NCBI GenBank assembly: GCA_013396915.1
Contig: VWZL01000111.1
Coordinates: 670,401-734,400 of the forward strand
Source of the DNA: Stercorarius parasiticus
Taxonomy: Eukaryota; Chordata; Aves; Charadriiformes; Stercorariidae
Reading direction: 5' to 3'
Length of the DNA: 64,000 nucleotides
Shown here piece by piece: positions 1 to 11,095 of the stretch. The first letter of the stretch is position 1; each line of letters opens with the position of its first letter. The position numbers were made by a program, and so were the translations under genes. The notes under the pieces were generated by a model. That model saw nothing but the letters and a program-made list of their open reading frames with translations, searched no databases and was not told the DNA's origin.

Positions 1-216
1 CCACTCCCCCCTGTAACGGCAAAGACGGCGGAGCCTACCCCCAACGTTAACCCCCATCCGTCTACAAAAAATGGGCTCCTTTTTAGCAGCTCTCTTGCTA
101 GGCTAAACTCCGAACTCGCTCTGCCTTCTGAAACATGACGCTTGCCCACGCCGATGGCTTCCCTGCAGCGGGCTCCACTATGAAATTATTATTCCAGCGT
201 TTCACACAAGCTTTAG

Positions 217-274
217 TGCAAGAATTGGATGTATTTTTCAAACAACTTTGTCAATTCTTGCATTTGAAAAATAC
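217..274. repeat. interleaved inverted repeats (A-B-A'-B' order)
   Basis: Arm A (217-227, TGCAAGAATTG) is perfectly complementary to A' (252-262). Arm B (231-242, GTATTTTTCAAA) is perfectly complementary to B' (263-274). The order is A, 3-base spacer, B, 9-base spacer, A', no spacer, B'. This is the topology of an H-type pseudoknot in RNA, or of two mutually exclusive hairpins with loops of 24 and 20 bases. The pairing is read directly from the sequence; any function is unknown. An origin by local template switching is an alternative to a functional RNA or DNA structure. Confidence 0.9.
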
Positions 275-319
275 CAAAAACATATCTAATTAATGTCATG
301 TTAATGGCATCTGTATTCT

Positions 320-340
320 CCACCATCTGAGGGCGCTGCC
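320..340 (+). promoter_or_regulatory. possible CTCF-like site
   Basis: The word CCATCTGAGGGCGCTGCC, beginning at 323, resembles the CTCF core, with a strong GAGGGCGCT half and a weaker 5' half. Two core positions do not fit (T for C/G and T for A). Occupancy cannot be judged from sequence. Confidence 0.3.
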
Positions 341-734
341 ACTGCAGGTGACTACTTCAGAAGCGATGCTTCTCTTCATGTTTGCCACCATTTACCACTA
401 AAGCCACCAGTGATTTGGATTCCAAACTGTTTCACATTTCCAGCACAAAAGATCCCAAAGTACTTCATAAGTGCAGGTCCAGTTTGCTTCGTAAGTCTCA
501 CCCTGGTGAACACTCCTGACAAGCTCAACGTGACAGGACTTGAATGAAGACCTCAGGCTGTAATTCTTTATGCAGAGTATCAATCACCAAACCAGCAAAC
601 CCTTGGGGTGCAACTACAGCATGTGACACTACACACAACACAGGTGCAGGGGAATTTGATTAAGGACGCCAGGTCAAGTTCGAAATTTTAAAAGACTCTT
701 CTATTACACGTTCGCTGCCTATATACTGAGAGGA

Positions 735-1000
735 TCCCAGGACGATTCAGTTTAGAAGGGACCTCAGGAGTTCTCCAGTCCAACCCCCTGCTCAAAGCAG
801 GGTGCGTTACGCGGTCAGACCATGTAGTTCAGGGCTTCATCTAGTGTGGCCGTGGAAACCTCCAAGGATGGAGGCTGCAGAGCCTCCACAAGCAACCTGT
901 TCCAGTTGACTGTCACCACCATGAAAGTTTTTCCTTAAAACCAGTCAAACCTGAGAAGGAGTTTCTCAGATCTGTGTGGGAGCCCTTCCAGTATCTACTG
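735..1000 (-). mobile_element. CR1 LINE, 3' end fragment
   Basis: On the plus strand this reads as the reverse complement of the avian CR1 3' region. It contains the characteristic words AAGGGACCTCAGGAG, AGTCCAACCCCCTGCTCAAA, CTCCAAGGATGGAG, GCAACCTGTTCCAGT and AAGTTTTTCCTTA in the expected order. The element therefore lies on the minus strand with its 3' end at the left. The terminal ATTCTATG-type microsatellite of intact CR1 copies is not evident, and many substitutions separate it from an active copy. It is 5'-truncated, as most CR1 copies are. Its boundaries are approximate. Confidence 0.9.
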
Positions 1001-4000
1001 AACTCAACTTCACAGGTAACACAATTTGCTCTCTCAAGATTCCAGACCCAGGGCTCCAAAAAGCAGAAACATCTCCATCGAGTTGTCCGAACTTTGGAAA
1101 TGATTCTTCATATCCAGATTTTGCGTATCACCTGACTGACCATCCTTACTGCAGAGCTTTGAGAACTGATCTCCCAAATACACTTAGAGACCCTCAGCTA
1201 TAAAGCAATTTATGAGTTAACTATTATATTACTATTTCTTCAAAGTCTCTTTGCATTTAAAAAAAACCCTAAGTGTAACTCTTTCTTAATTTGTGGCTTC
1301 ATTGACATGCAAAGTCATTTTGGGTGGTAAGAGAAGCAGAAATGACAACCACTCCACAGTGTTTGCGTAACTGAAGACTAAAGAAGCCTGTTTACATGTA
1401 GTTTAACACTCAAAAGAAACTCTGAGCAGCTGAAATGCCTTATAAATAGCTCAGACCCAGAGGAAGTGCAAACGTCTGCATTGTGAATTGTAGATCTTAA
1501 TTACAGACAATGGCTGGTACAGCAAGTAGCACAGAAAAAAAAAGTGAAACAGTTGCACTGTTCATGGTTGGCAATAATTCTTCAGGAAAATATTTACTAT
1601 CAATCAGTTATGAGAAAAGGGACTCTGCGCTCATAAAACAGCACGTTGCTTCTCATACCAGGACCATTTTGCTTCAGCATAATCTGAATTTAAACAGCTT
1701 GTTTCCTGCGGATATAATTTTGGAAATAAATAAAACAAGTCTATCAAAATCTGGAGAATGTGTGTGGTGGGGTGGGGGGAGCAGGAATATCACATTTCTT
1801 TCTCAGTCATTTGCGAAGAGGTTATTAGACTGAGTGGAAGCTAAAGCATAAAGACTATCTTGACCTAAAAAAAAAAAAAAAAGAGAAATCGCAATTAAGA
1901 TAAAAGTAGACATATGACTAAGAAAGGAAGATCATCATTAGGTGCAAGCTTTTAGATAAAACGCCAATGCTGTCTTCTACTTGTGCTATCTAAATACTGA
2001 TAATTCATAGTTTCAAAGCACCTTTTGAACATCAAGTGATCCCAGCAATGTCCCTGCAATACCCACCATTCACACAACCCTCTTTTTACAGAGAGAATAC
2101 CTACAACAGAAGGCTAAAACGACATGCTTAAATCTCTATTAGCCAGTGGCTGAGGCAGCATTTATCCAGTTTGCAACAGCCTCAAAAACCGTCATCCCAG
2201 AGAAAGGTATATCCAAGCCACAAAAAGGGACACGCTACCGAGCGCTTTGGAGCTGGAAGCATGTCCACCGACAGCCCCTCTGCATCATCACACAGAAGCT
2301 TAATACTAAAAATTAAGGTACGGAGGAACATACTTTCTCATTAAAACAGTGCAATGAAACTGAATGTAGCTAGTCAAATAATATTTGTTGATGATTAACT
2401 TGCTCTTATTTCAATCTCAAGGACTGGAAAGGCTTCAAAAACACCGGAAAACTACACATTATCTAAAGATATACCGACCCAGTGGTGTATCACAGCAGAA
2501 CTCTGAGTTGGTTGTGCTGTTCATGCAAAGTAAATGCAGGGACACTCTCAGGAAAGAGAAGCCATCAATCTGTGACATAAAGGGACTTGAGAGTACAAGA
2601 GGGACGCTCTTCAGATCAATTTGTCCTACTGCCAACTGGAACGTTCAGCCTGGAACCCTAAATGTTTGTTTATTAAAGAGTACTCGTGGCTTCTCCTTTG
2701 AATTCATATAAAAATTCTGAGCTCAATGTTACTGTTGTGCAGACTATTTTTATTCTAAAAATTCAGAAGTAGTGATGCAGAAAGAACTGACAAAGGAAGG
2801 GAAATTTCAATTACCAGCTACTTCCACCACTCCTTGCTTTAGCTGAATCATCCTTGATTGTAAAATGTGTAGCTATAGCTAAGTAATGCTATGCATCTTT
2901 GAAAGAAAATTTCACATAGCGTACTTGAAGTGCCAAGCCCTGTTCTGTGTTGCCAGAATTGGGCTGAACATAGCTCTGTCCCCCTGTCCGCTACAAACAG
3001 CTTGCCAAGCGGACAGAACATCACTGCAGGCTTAAGCTGGACTTTTCATTCAAGGGTCAAAAAAAGCATCACACAGTTAAATTTCACATTTCTGCAAGGA
3101 GAGTATTATTCAGTTCCCTTTATGAAGATGAATAAGAAAAGCCATCATGTCTGCAGACAATAAAATTACAGTGTAAACCCTTCCTAGATTCTTAGTTCAA
3201 AACTGCAACCATTGCAGCATGCACATTTAAAAGTGTGATGAACTGCAATCAAACATTCCCTAAAAGACACAACATGCTTAAAAAAGACCCTGAGAAGTCT
3301 CTTGGTTTGCTGGGACCTTAAAAAGCAGGACCAATTATCACATGTAGGTAGCAAGGAGTGGCCTGAAACAGAAGTCTAATTTTTCAAGGATGCTGTGCTT
3401 GACTGTATTTTCCTTCCTCCAATTTAATTTATCTCAGATAGAGGCAGAGAACCCCTCCCAGCTGCTGAGTTCAGAACTAAGAAGAAACCCAGGGATGCTG
3501 TATGCCATTTAGAAGGTGTCTCTGTGCTGTCTCTGGCAGGTATGCCATAGGATGCCTATCTCTGGTACATGTAGGAAAGAATTCAATGTGCAAAATGCAA
3601 CTGAGAACACTTCTTTATGTAGCAGATACAGACGAACTGGAACTGACTGCAGGAGTTAATAAACAGTAAAGACCTATCTAATGAATACAGGAAATGGGTA
3701 CTGACCGTAAACTCTGTGAGATCAGCTGTGCACCAGCCTCTTGCTGGGAAAGAAAAAGGCACTTTGAATCAGAGGGCTATTTCCATGATCCAGGGAAGTG
3801 CAAAATCTAATGGACTCCAAGTGAAGAGCTAAACTCAAACCTAATGCAGTCCACGTTATGAAAGGGTGAAAAGGTAAGACCTCTGTTTGAAAACAGGAAT
3901 ATATATAATTCATCCAAGCAAAGGCTCAGCCAAGGTGACTGGAGACACATCAGAGCATCCCCCACTGCACAGCAAGTAGAAAGTGTGAAGGTCACCACAG

Positions 4001-4403
4001 AAAGTAAATGGTCCCGGATGCAGAACAGGAGAGAAACTTGTTTGCACACCCAGGAGCATCACAAGAATCCTAGTGACATACCAGATGCCAGGGGATTTTT
4101 AACTGTGCCCCTCTCTAATTGAGGATGAAGCACACACCAACACCATTATCTGGCCTGAAGATACTGGCTTACAAAATATGGAACAAACAATAGGAACAGA
4201 TGCTCATTTGGCCAGATTTCAATAAGCCTCATTAAAACCAAACACCCTGTCCTTGGAGCTCAGGTTCATGCTACATTTCTACCTTATTTAAGCACCTAGC
4301 ACCAATTCCTAAGAAAGCTGTCCACTTGTGGTCGCACACCAGCAGAATCATAAAAAGAAATCCTCTCACAGACATTTTTTAGTTTCTACAAACAGGAGAA
4401 TTT
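1001..4403. other. anonymous AT-rich DNA
   Basis: No supported gene. It includes an A16 run at 1867-1882. Open frames at 1510-1833 (107 residues, in an ATG context GACAATGG) and 2385-2711 (108 residues) have no recognisable domain, low-complexity ends and no splice support, and are treated as chance. No clear mobile element was recognised here. Confidence 0.5.
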
Positions 4404-4426
4404 TGTGTGTGTGTGTGTCTGTGTGT
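4404..4426. repeat. (TG)n microsatellite
   Basis: Alternating TG dinucleotides interrupted by one CTG step. A purine-pyrimidine alternating tract of this type can be length-polymorphic. Confidence 0.9.
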
Positions 4427-5885
4427 TTATAAAAACATAATAAGGGACTGCATTTCCTTTTTAAAGGTATCAGGTTAAATATACATCAGACCTGTTGATC
4501 ACTCAAATGCAATTGGCCAAAAGATGCCAAAAGGTTAACGGAGAAACTCCTGAGGATGGAATAGAAGCAATGTTACAGATCACACAGGTGACAATCTGTG
4601 CATCACAATATATAATTTTTAATTCAAGATCCCACCTCTTTAGTCAAAACATGAAACACTTGAAACAATTTCTACTGCTCCTTATTTGCTTCTACCCAAA
4701 TACACCCAAGTCCTACCAATGGAGTTTCAGAGGGCAAATACCAGAAAAGCACAGCTAAGAACAAAATACAAAGATTCATCAGAATGTGATATTATAGCTT
4801 TGGTTTTAAATGCCTGAATAAAACTAGATAATCCGTAGCTTTGCAAAAGCCACTAAGCACCTGGCTGCACAGTCAACATAATGTTGTATACAAGAGCGGG
4901 CAGACACGGTTTCCTAACAAACACAGACTTCCATGAGTGGTGAAAAAGACAGTAGCCCTACCTTACTCTCCATATTTGAAAATGCATATATGTTTATTAT
5001 AAACCTCTTTTCCCTCCATTTTAGAAAGAACGCCAGTTGTTAGGTTGGTAAGTTACACCTGACTCTCCTGTACAGAAGTATTCCTTCACAAGAGAGCTTG
5101 ATGGACGGACAGCGCTTCAGTCTGAAAAAAGATATCTCGATATTGATGTGTGTGGCCTCAAGGGAAACTGCACATCATTCTTTGAACAAACTTTAGAAAC
5201 ATCAAGCACACGATCAGCAAACGGCATTAATACAGTCTTAACAGAGCACAATTTTCTTTTTTGCAAGTAGGTGCAGAATCAGAAATTCCGGTTTTGGAAA
5301 AAACATCGTCCCTTGCAGGCTGACTGACATTTCTGACAAGCTTCTGACAATGCTGACTGTGGCCCCCAGTCAGGGCTGATACCGCACTGCAGAATCAGAA
5401 AAAATAAATGATGATTTCTAAAGTAATCCTTTTTCTGTCCTTCAACGCCAGTTTAAAAAAAAATTGAAACCCCTTTTCCAAAAGTGCTACAGATAAAGAA
5501 ACCCACAGTTACACCTTCCAGTCTTCACCCTCCTAACAAAACGTTTTAAAGTCCAAGGCTGTATCCTGCATCAATCATGGAGGATAAAACTTGCCATGTG
5601 CATAAAGCTAGGTGAAGGCCTCTGAACTCCTTAAATCCCATTTAAGCCCTTCACCTAGGGAATATTTAACAGTTGTGCCATTTGCCTATGCCATCACTGA
5701 GCCATCCGAATTTAGCTAACTGGATTTATAAATGCTTCAACACTTCTGGAATTTGAAAGACACGCTTTCTTAGAACCTATTTCATTTTGGTTTGTAGCTG
5801 GGAAGGCAAAGGAAGGGAGTACAATAGCCAGGCGAGCTAGTACTAGAGGAATTATATCCCTAGAAAAGTCCTTATGTTTTTTCAT
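4427..5885. other. anonymous AT-rich DNA
   Basis: No supported gene. A small local repetition, TTCTGACAA twice near 5331-5350 followed by GCTGACTG words, is visible. No transposon family was recognised. Confidence 0.45.
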
Positions 5886-5996
5886 ACGTGTGTGTGTGTG
5901 TATGCATGTATATACAGGTTTTTTTTCATGTATATATGTGTGATGGCAGATTGTCTTATAGCATATATACATATATATTGTCCTACGGCATATAGA
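5886..5996. repeat. TG/TA simple-repeat cluster with a short tandem duplication
   Basis: A (TG)n tract at about 5887-5902 is followed by TATA/CATA-rich sequence. Within it an 18-base word (5950-5967) recurs with two substitutions at 5977-5994, an offset of 27 bases. It is consistent with replication slippage. Confidence 0.8.
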
Positions 5997-8900
5997 GACT
6001 CAATACTTTAAAATACACGCTTTTTCATCTCCAGGGTGATGGTTCAAATTCATCCTCAATAACATGAAACAAGTCTTGCTGTTCCAGCCTTGAGCCCTAC
6101 CCACACCTTTTACCATGATCCCACTGAAACACAGTTTTAGGAGAGTTTATTATTCGGGGCATTAGGATGTTAAAGTTATGTCATTGCAGTTAAAAGAGGC
6201 ATCACATATATTAGCTTTATGCGTTTATTAGTTCCTGCACATCCTTGCTCCTTAGTCAGACAAGATGCTATAAAGCAAGATGGGGTTGAATGGGTTTACT
6301 CCAGCTAGCTTGCTGTGCGCTGCTTCATAGCATCAGAATGATGCGGTACGCCAATACGATTCAATAAGAGTTGTTCTGGTGCTTTTCTCAAAGGGTTTCA
6401 CGTACTTTGTATCATAAAGTGCCTTAGGAAGCAGTGTGTGACACCAGTTGTCATAAGCTAAGAATGGAGGTGTTGGTATTAAATATTAGCACTTTGTACC
6501 AAGATTGGTAGCTTCCCTCAGAAGTGCTTCTCCACTGGAAGGTAACCTGGCATGTCGAGCAGAGTTTACGAGCGCTAAGCTACCTGCGAGCACCATGACA
6601 AACTTTTATGATGGCCAGTTCCCTGACAGGAAACAAAAGTAATGGGACATCCAAATTTCACCAGCAAAATCCTAGAAAAGATTTAGTTGGGAAATTATCT
6701 TTAAAGGTCAATACAAAAATGGGCCCCAAAGGGACAAGGCACCTTTAACAACCATTCAAAATACGGGAAAAAAAGGACTTCAAGAAGATCAAGGAATAAA
6801 TAACCAAATGAGAAAACAGGCTTTTGAGTGGTCAGGTTTGTGGTGACAGAGGAGCAACAAAATGCCAGCTGGTTTCGGTAACAGATGGCTGCGTGCACTG
6901 ATCTGTCCTGCATGCCCATTCTGAACTTCCTCTCAGTGGAAATACGAACCTTGCACAAGGCTAAACGCATCCTTCGCACAGCCTTTCTCTACATATTGCA
7001 TCACAGTTCAAATGTTTTCCATTCACAAGCAGCCCTATATGTATGTTATTTTACATGAGTTACGCTGAATTTTAAGAAAAGAGGGTGGCTAATGGCACCT
7101 CATCTTTTCCAATCACATCTACTACAATTCTCAAGGAACTACTTTTCTCTGACGGGCTAATATATCCATTTTCTTACCGTATCTCCACTCCTCCCTTTCC
7201 CTTAAATACATCCTTCACTGTATTTTAATTGAAAGGTCCTTGTTTTTGCACCTTCCCTCTGGTAGCTAAGAAAGGGAACCATGACACAAAGAGCACTCAT
7301 GCAGTATTTTTAGCATTTATCTGGACATTTATCATTTGAAGTGGCCACAGCTAATTACATGGCAGGTATAGGTCATCCCACTGGAAAAGCCTATTACTTG
7401 TATAGCAGAATGAACCCTTCAATCCTAGATAGCTCAGGACTCAAGTAAATTCATTTCCAACACGGAAAAACAGCAAGTCTGAAAACTACACTGAAGGACA
7501 GAAAAACCTGCCCAAAATACTTACTTTCTGTTTAAATATTTTTTTCTAACTGCAATTTTTAACAAGAACTTTTCTTTGATTAACAATGAACAAGCTGCTA
7601 AAAAACCCTCAAAACCAAAGCCGTTCTCTTACTTACTTTGGCCACACAATTTTCAGTCTTCATAGCAGTGCTTCCTAGACATACTGTTTCCTGGTTTAAG
7701 CACAGTCTGGCACAGCTGTTGTAGGTCTGCAGAAAGATTAAAATGGTTATGAATAGAAGAACACGATTTTCTTCCAGGCACCACATTTTTGGCACAGGAA
7801 CTCACAACAACTGTACTACATTTCCTTTTTCCTAAGGTGTAAACGTTTTGAACCAAAATAAACTAGTTTACAGCAAAAGCCTATGTTGAGGGCATGCATG
7901 TCCTCTGAGAAGCTACATACAATTTTATAGTTCTGAGATATAAAGGGAAAAAAAGATTTTTCTCCTCTTTTCGTTTGAAAAAGGAAAAACAAAATCTGAT
8001 CTCAGTTGTTTGGTCGTTCACAAAATGCTGCATAACTGACCAACTAAAGCAAGGTGATTTCTCCGTATTAGTTACCACAGTGTATGTCAAATGGTAATAA
8101 ACATCCCCTGTCTTAATCAGATAAAAATACATGGGGACAGTATGAAGGTTATAATCAAAAGGGAGCAAATGCAGACCACATCTCACTTGTTGCATTAAAT
8201 CTTCCTAATTTCGGAAAGCTTTTTCTTTTAAAGTAGAATGTCCTTTTTCTTTAACCCATATGCTGTCCTGCCCAGGGGACACTCAGCGGAGGCTGCAGAC
8301 TTTGGAGTCTTTGCAGAACACATTACTCACAGGCTCTCCCTTTTTGAAGGGCAGCATATGAACAGTACTTATGAAGTGTGTTTAAAATTATACTTTGGTT
8401 GATTTGGCTATTTAAACTAAGATGCCTGAAGAACTCAGGAGTTTCTTAATGGAGGCTCCCCCCCTACTTTCAACACCTTTTTAATTACTACTTGATTAAG
8501 CTCACATTTTCTAGTAGTAGAAAGAGTACAGTCGCCCCTAACAGCTCCAGTATTGGATTAAAACCCCAGCGCCTGTCGCCATTTACAGAAAAGTGCTCCC
8601 AAGCAAAAGTGTCAGCCCAAAAGCAAGCACAAACTTGCTTTGTTGCAAGAGAAGTAAGTGGACCACAGAGAAGATGTTGCTACCTCAAATAGTTGTGTGG
8701 GGAAAACCCAAGAAGCATGTTGAAAGGGAATGAAATTAAACTTGCTACTAAGACATTTCCAAGAGCACTAAGTAAAACATACTAACATTAATGATATTTT
8801 TAAGATTGCCTTAAGGGGAGGACGCACAAAGATTTGTAGTGAACTGCCCGTCAGTTCTCTCCCCGTAATATTTGCTGGCAATCTCTGAAGATCCTTCTTT

Positions 8901-10737
8901 CAGGGCTTGTTATAGATTTCTATTCGTTTGATTTGAAACTAATTCAACCGCAAACCTGCCAATAGGTTACAAAACCTGCGGGCACCACTGGCATGCTACT
9001 GGCTCCTAAACCTTTCCCCCTGCTCCAGAGCTTCATCATCACAGCCAGAAGCCCTCCGCGCCAGGCACCAACAAATCATCTCCCCTTTTTGCCCCCTGTG
9101 CCACAGGCCTGACCCTGCACAAGATGTAGCCAGTAGTAACACACAAACCAGCAGAAGAACATATTGCAAAGGACGTCAGAGGCAAGAATGCAAAGAGATT
9201 AAAAAGGAGTCATGCTGAGCGATAGCAGATACATCCACAAAACCAGTGCTCCTGACAAGTCTCCAGCTCAGGAGGATGGTAAGCATCAACCGATGGAAAC
9301 TGAGTGTTCACCATCAGTTTATAACATTATTCACCTAAGTTCTTATGTTCCTTATTAAACACTCCTTATTGCCCACCATGGGAAATCAGTATACTGGCTC
9401 AGGTGGATCTGTACTGGCTCAGCACAGTACAGACACTCTTGGAGAAATTCAGGGAATCACAGTCCTTTCCACCTTACTTCTTTACAAGACCCCCTTTAAA
9501 GTTCACCATGAAACAGAAACAAAAAGGAGCACAGAAGCCCCATCCTCTCCATCGCTTCAGCAGTTCACGTTTTCTTTCTCATTGAGCTCTCTAACCAGAA
9601 AACAACCAGTGACAGACAGGAATGCAGAATATCCTGGCTCCAGCAGATCTCCTTACAAGTCATAACATCGATATCTGCTGCAACTAGCAGCCAGCTAGCA
9701 ATTTCTGACTCTGGATCCAGAAGGAGAAACTGAAAAATTCAAACACACAAATCCTTTCAAAGTGCCGTGCAATGAACAGAGTGCATCTTTCAACAGAGGA
9801 GGTTCAGATTCGAACTGGGATTAGGCCACGAGTGAACAGAAGTCTGATGGACTCAACTTAGCCTCTTGCAAATATTTGCCAACATCATAAACCCATCACT
9901 CTGGTATGCACAGAACTTTCCCCTCAGAAGAAAGATCAGAATGGCATAAACTATTATAAATTGTGGCTTAGATGTAAGCGGCCCAACTGGTGGACAGAAA
10001 GTTGACACCATCTGCTTTGCACTGACGTGCAGACAATACCATGCAAACTTAATTTTATAAGCATCGTGTTAGTTAAATTCAACCAGATTCTCAAGGTGAA
10101 AAAGCATGAAGAGTTGATGAGATTTTGTTCAGTATTTACATTCGTGTAATTTAACCCATTTATCGTAAATCTGTGATTTCTTTCATTTGCAATTTAATTC
10201 CTCGAATTGCAGTAGCAGTATTTCTGCACAACTTATCTGCTACATACTGTAAATTTTATGAGGAACCCTGACTCAAAGAAAGCTACTGCTAACTTGACTT
10301 TGAAGATGAAAAGCTCAGCCACAAAAACATTTACTAAAAGCAACTAAGGAAGCCTGTGGCTCCATGAACTGAACTTGGATCTTGTCACGCTTTTTTCTCC
10401 CAAGACAGGTATGTGCAAACCTTGGTAGCAAGCCAGCTTTTTAAAAGCCATGCTTACAACAGAGTTCCTCTCACATTTACAAATGGGAAAGAGCAGACAA
10501 TCCAAATACACAATATGAAACACTAAATGCTAAATCTAAAAATCCTAGAACTTTCTGAGAAGGAAGCAAGCTCACTATGCCACTGTTCAAAAGTTGTGTG
10601 CATGTCAGAATTATTCGAATGTACTGGCTAATTTTTATTATTTTCATACACACATTACATCTCAGTGTAAATAGCATCAATAACTTGTCCATCAAATCCC
10701 ACAATACCAGGACCAGTGACACTTGTTGGAACTGCTA
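5997..10737. other. anonymous DNA, no recognised gene
   Basis: Open frames here are at most about 106 residues, overlap on both strands, and show no domain. No CR1 or MIR-type sequence was recognised. The 8.9-9.1 kb part is slightly more G+C-rich and C-rich but offers no gene evidence. Confidence 0.45.
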
Positions 10738-11095
10738 TAGTATAAATTTAAAGCACATAAAATGAAACACTTCCTCACACAGCAGGCAGTGAACTTCTGG
10801 AGCTTGCTGCCCCAGGACACTGTGGAGGAAAACAACATCAGCAAGAGGAAAAAGGGGTTAAACAAACTCATGGACAGCAGGTCCACAGAGAACTCCGCCG
10901 AGATATCCCGTGCACACCCCTAGAGCAACAGCAGGAGATGCTGCAGGAGCGGGAGGGGAACAGAGCACAGACAGCATGGCCAGACCCATTTGATCTCATT
11001 CAACAGCATCTTCCACTGACAGTGCTGGAGTCGGCACTGGATGAGCAGACTCTGGGTCTGACCGACCTGGGCATTCCCGCGCTATTAATACCTCT
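10738..11095 (+). mobile_element. old CR1-type LINE, 3' fragment
   Basis: The plus strand carries the succession typical of the 3' part of old sauropsid (turtle/bird-type) CR1 elements: an ACTTCCTCACACAG word, TTCTGGAGCTTGCTGCC, TGTGGAGG, a GGTTAAACAAACTCATGGAC segment, and later CACTGACAGTGCTGGAGTCG followed by CTGGATGAGCAGACTCTGGG and GGGCATTCC. The order matches C-terminal ORF2 plus 3' UTR in sense orientation. Substitutions are numerous and the frames are broken, so this is an ancient, dead copy. The open frame at 10938-11252 lies in this 3' UTR-like part and is not a gene. Edges are approximate. Confidence 0.75.

Larger units (their letters stand above)
1..720. other. non-coding, G+C-richer start of window
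   Basis: No supported exon. The first 200 bases are richer in G+C and CpG than the following tens of kilobases. The segment contains the interleaved inverted repeat and the CTCF-like word listed separately. A short hairpin word (AGAAGC GAT GCTTCT, near 360-374) also occurs. A 61-residue minus-strand open frame at 398-583 has no recognisable domain and I do not regard it as a gene. Confidence 0.5.

Noticed and set aside
1510..1833. 107-residue plus-strand frame with a fair ATG context
   Set aside because: No domain, an incongruous WWGGG low-complexity part from a G-run, and no splice signals or neighbouring exons.
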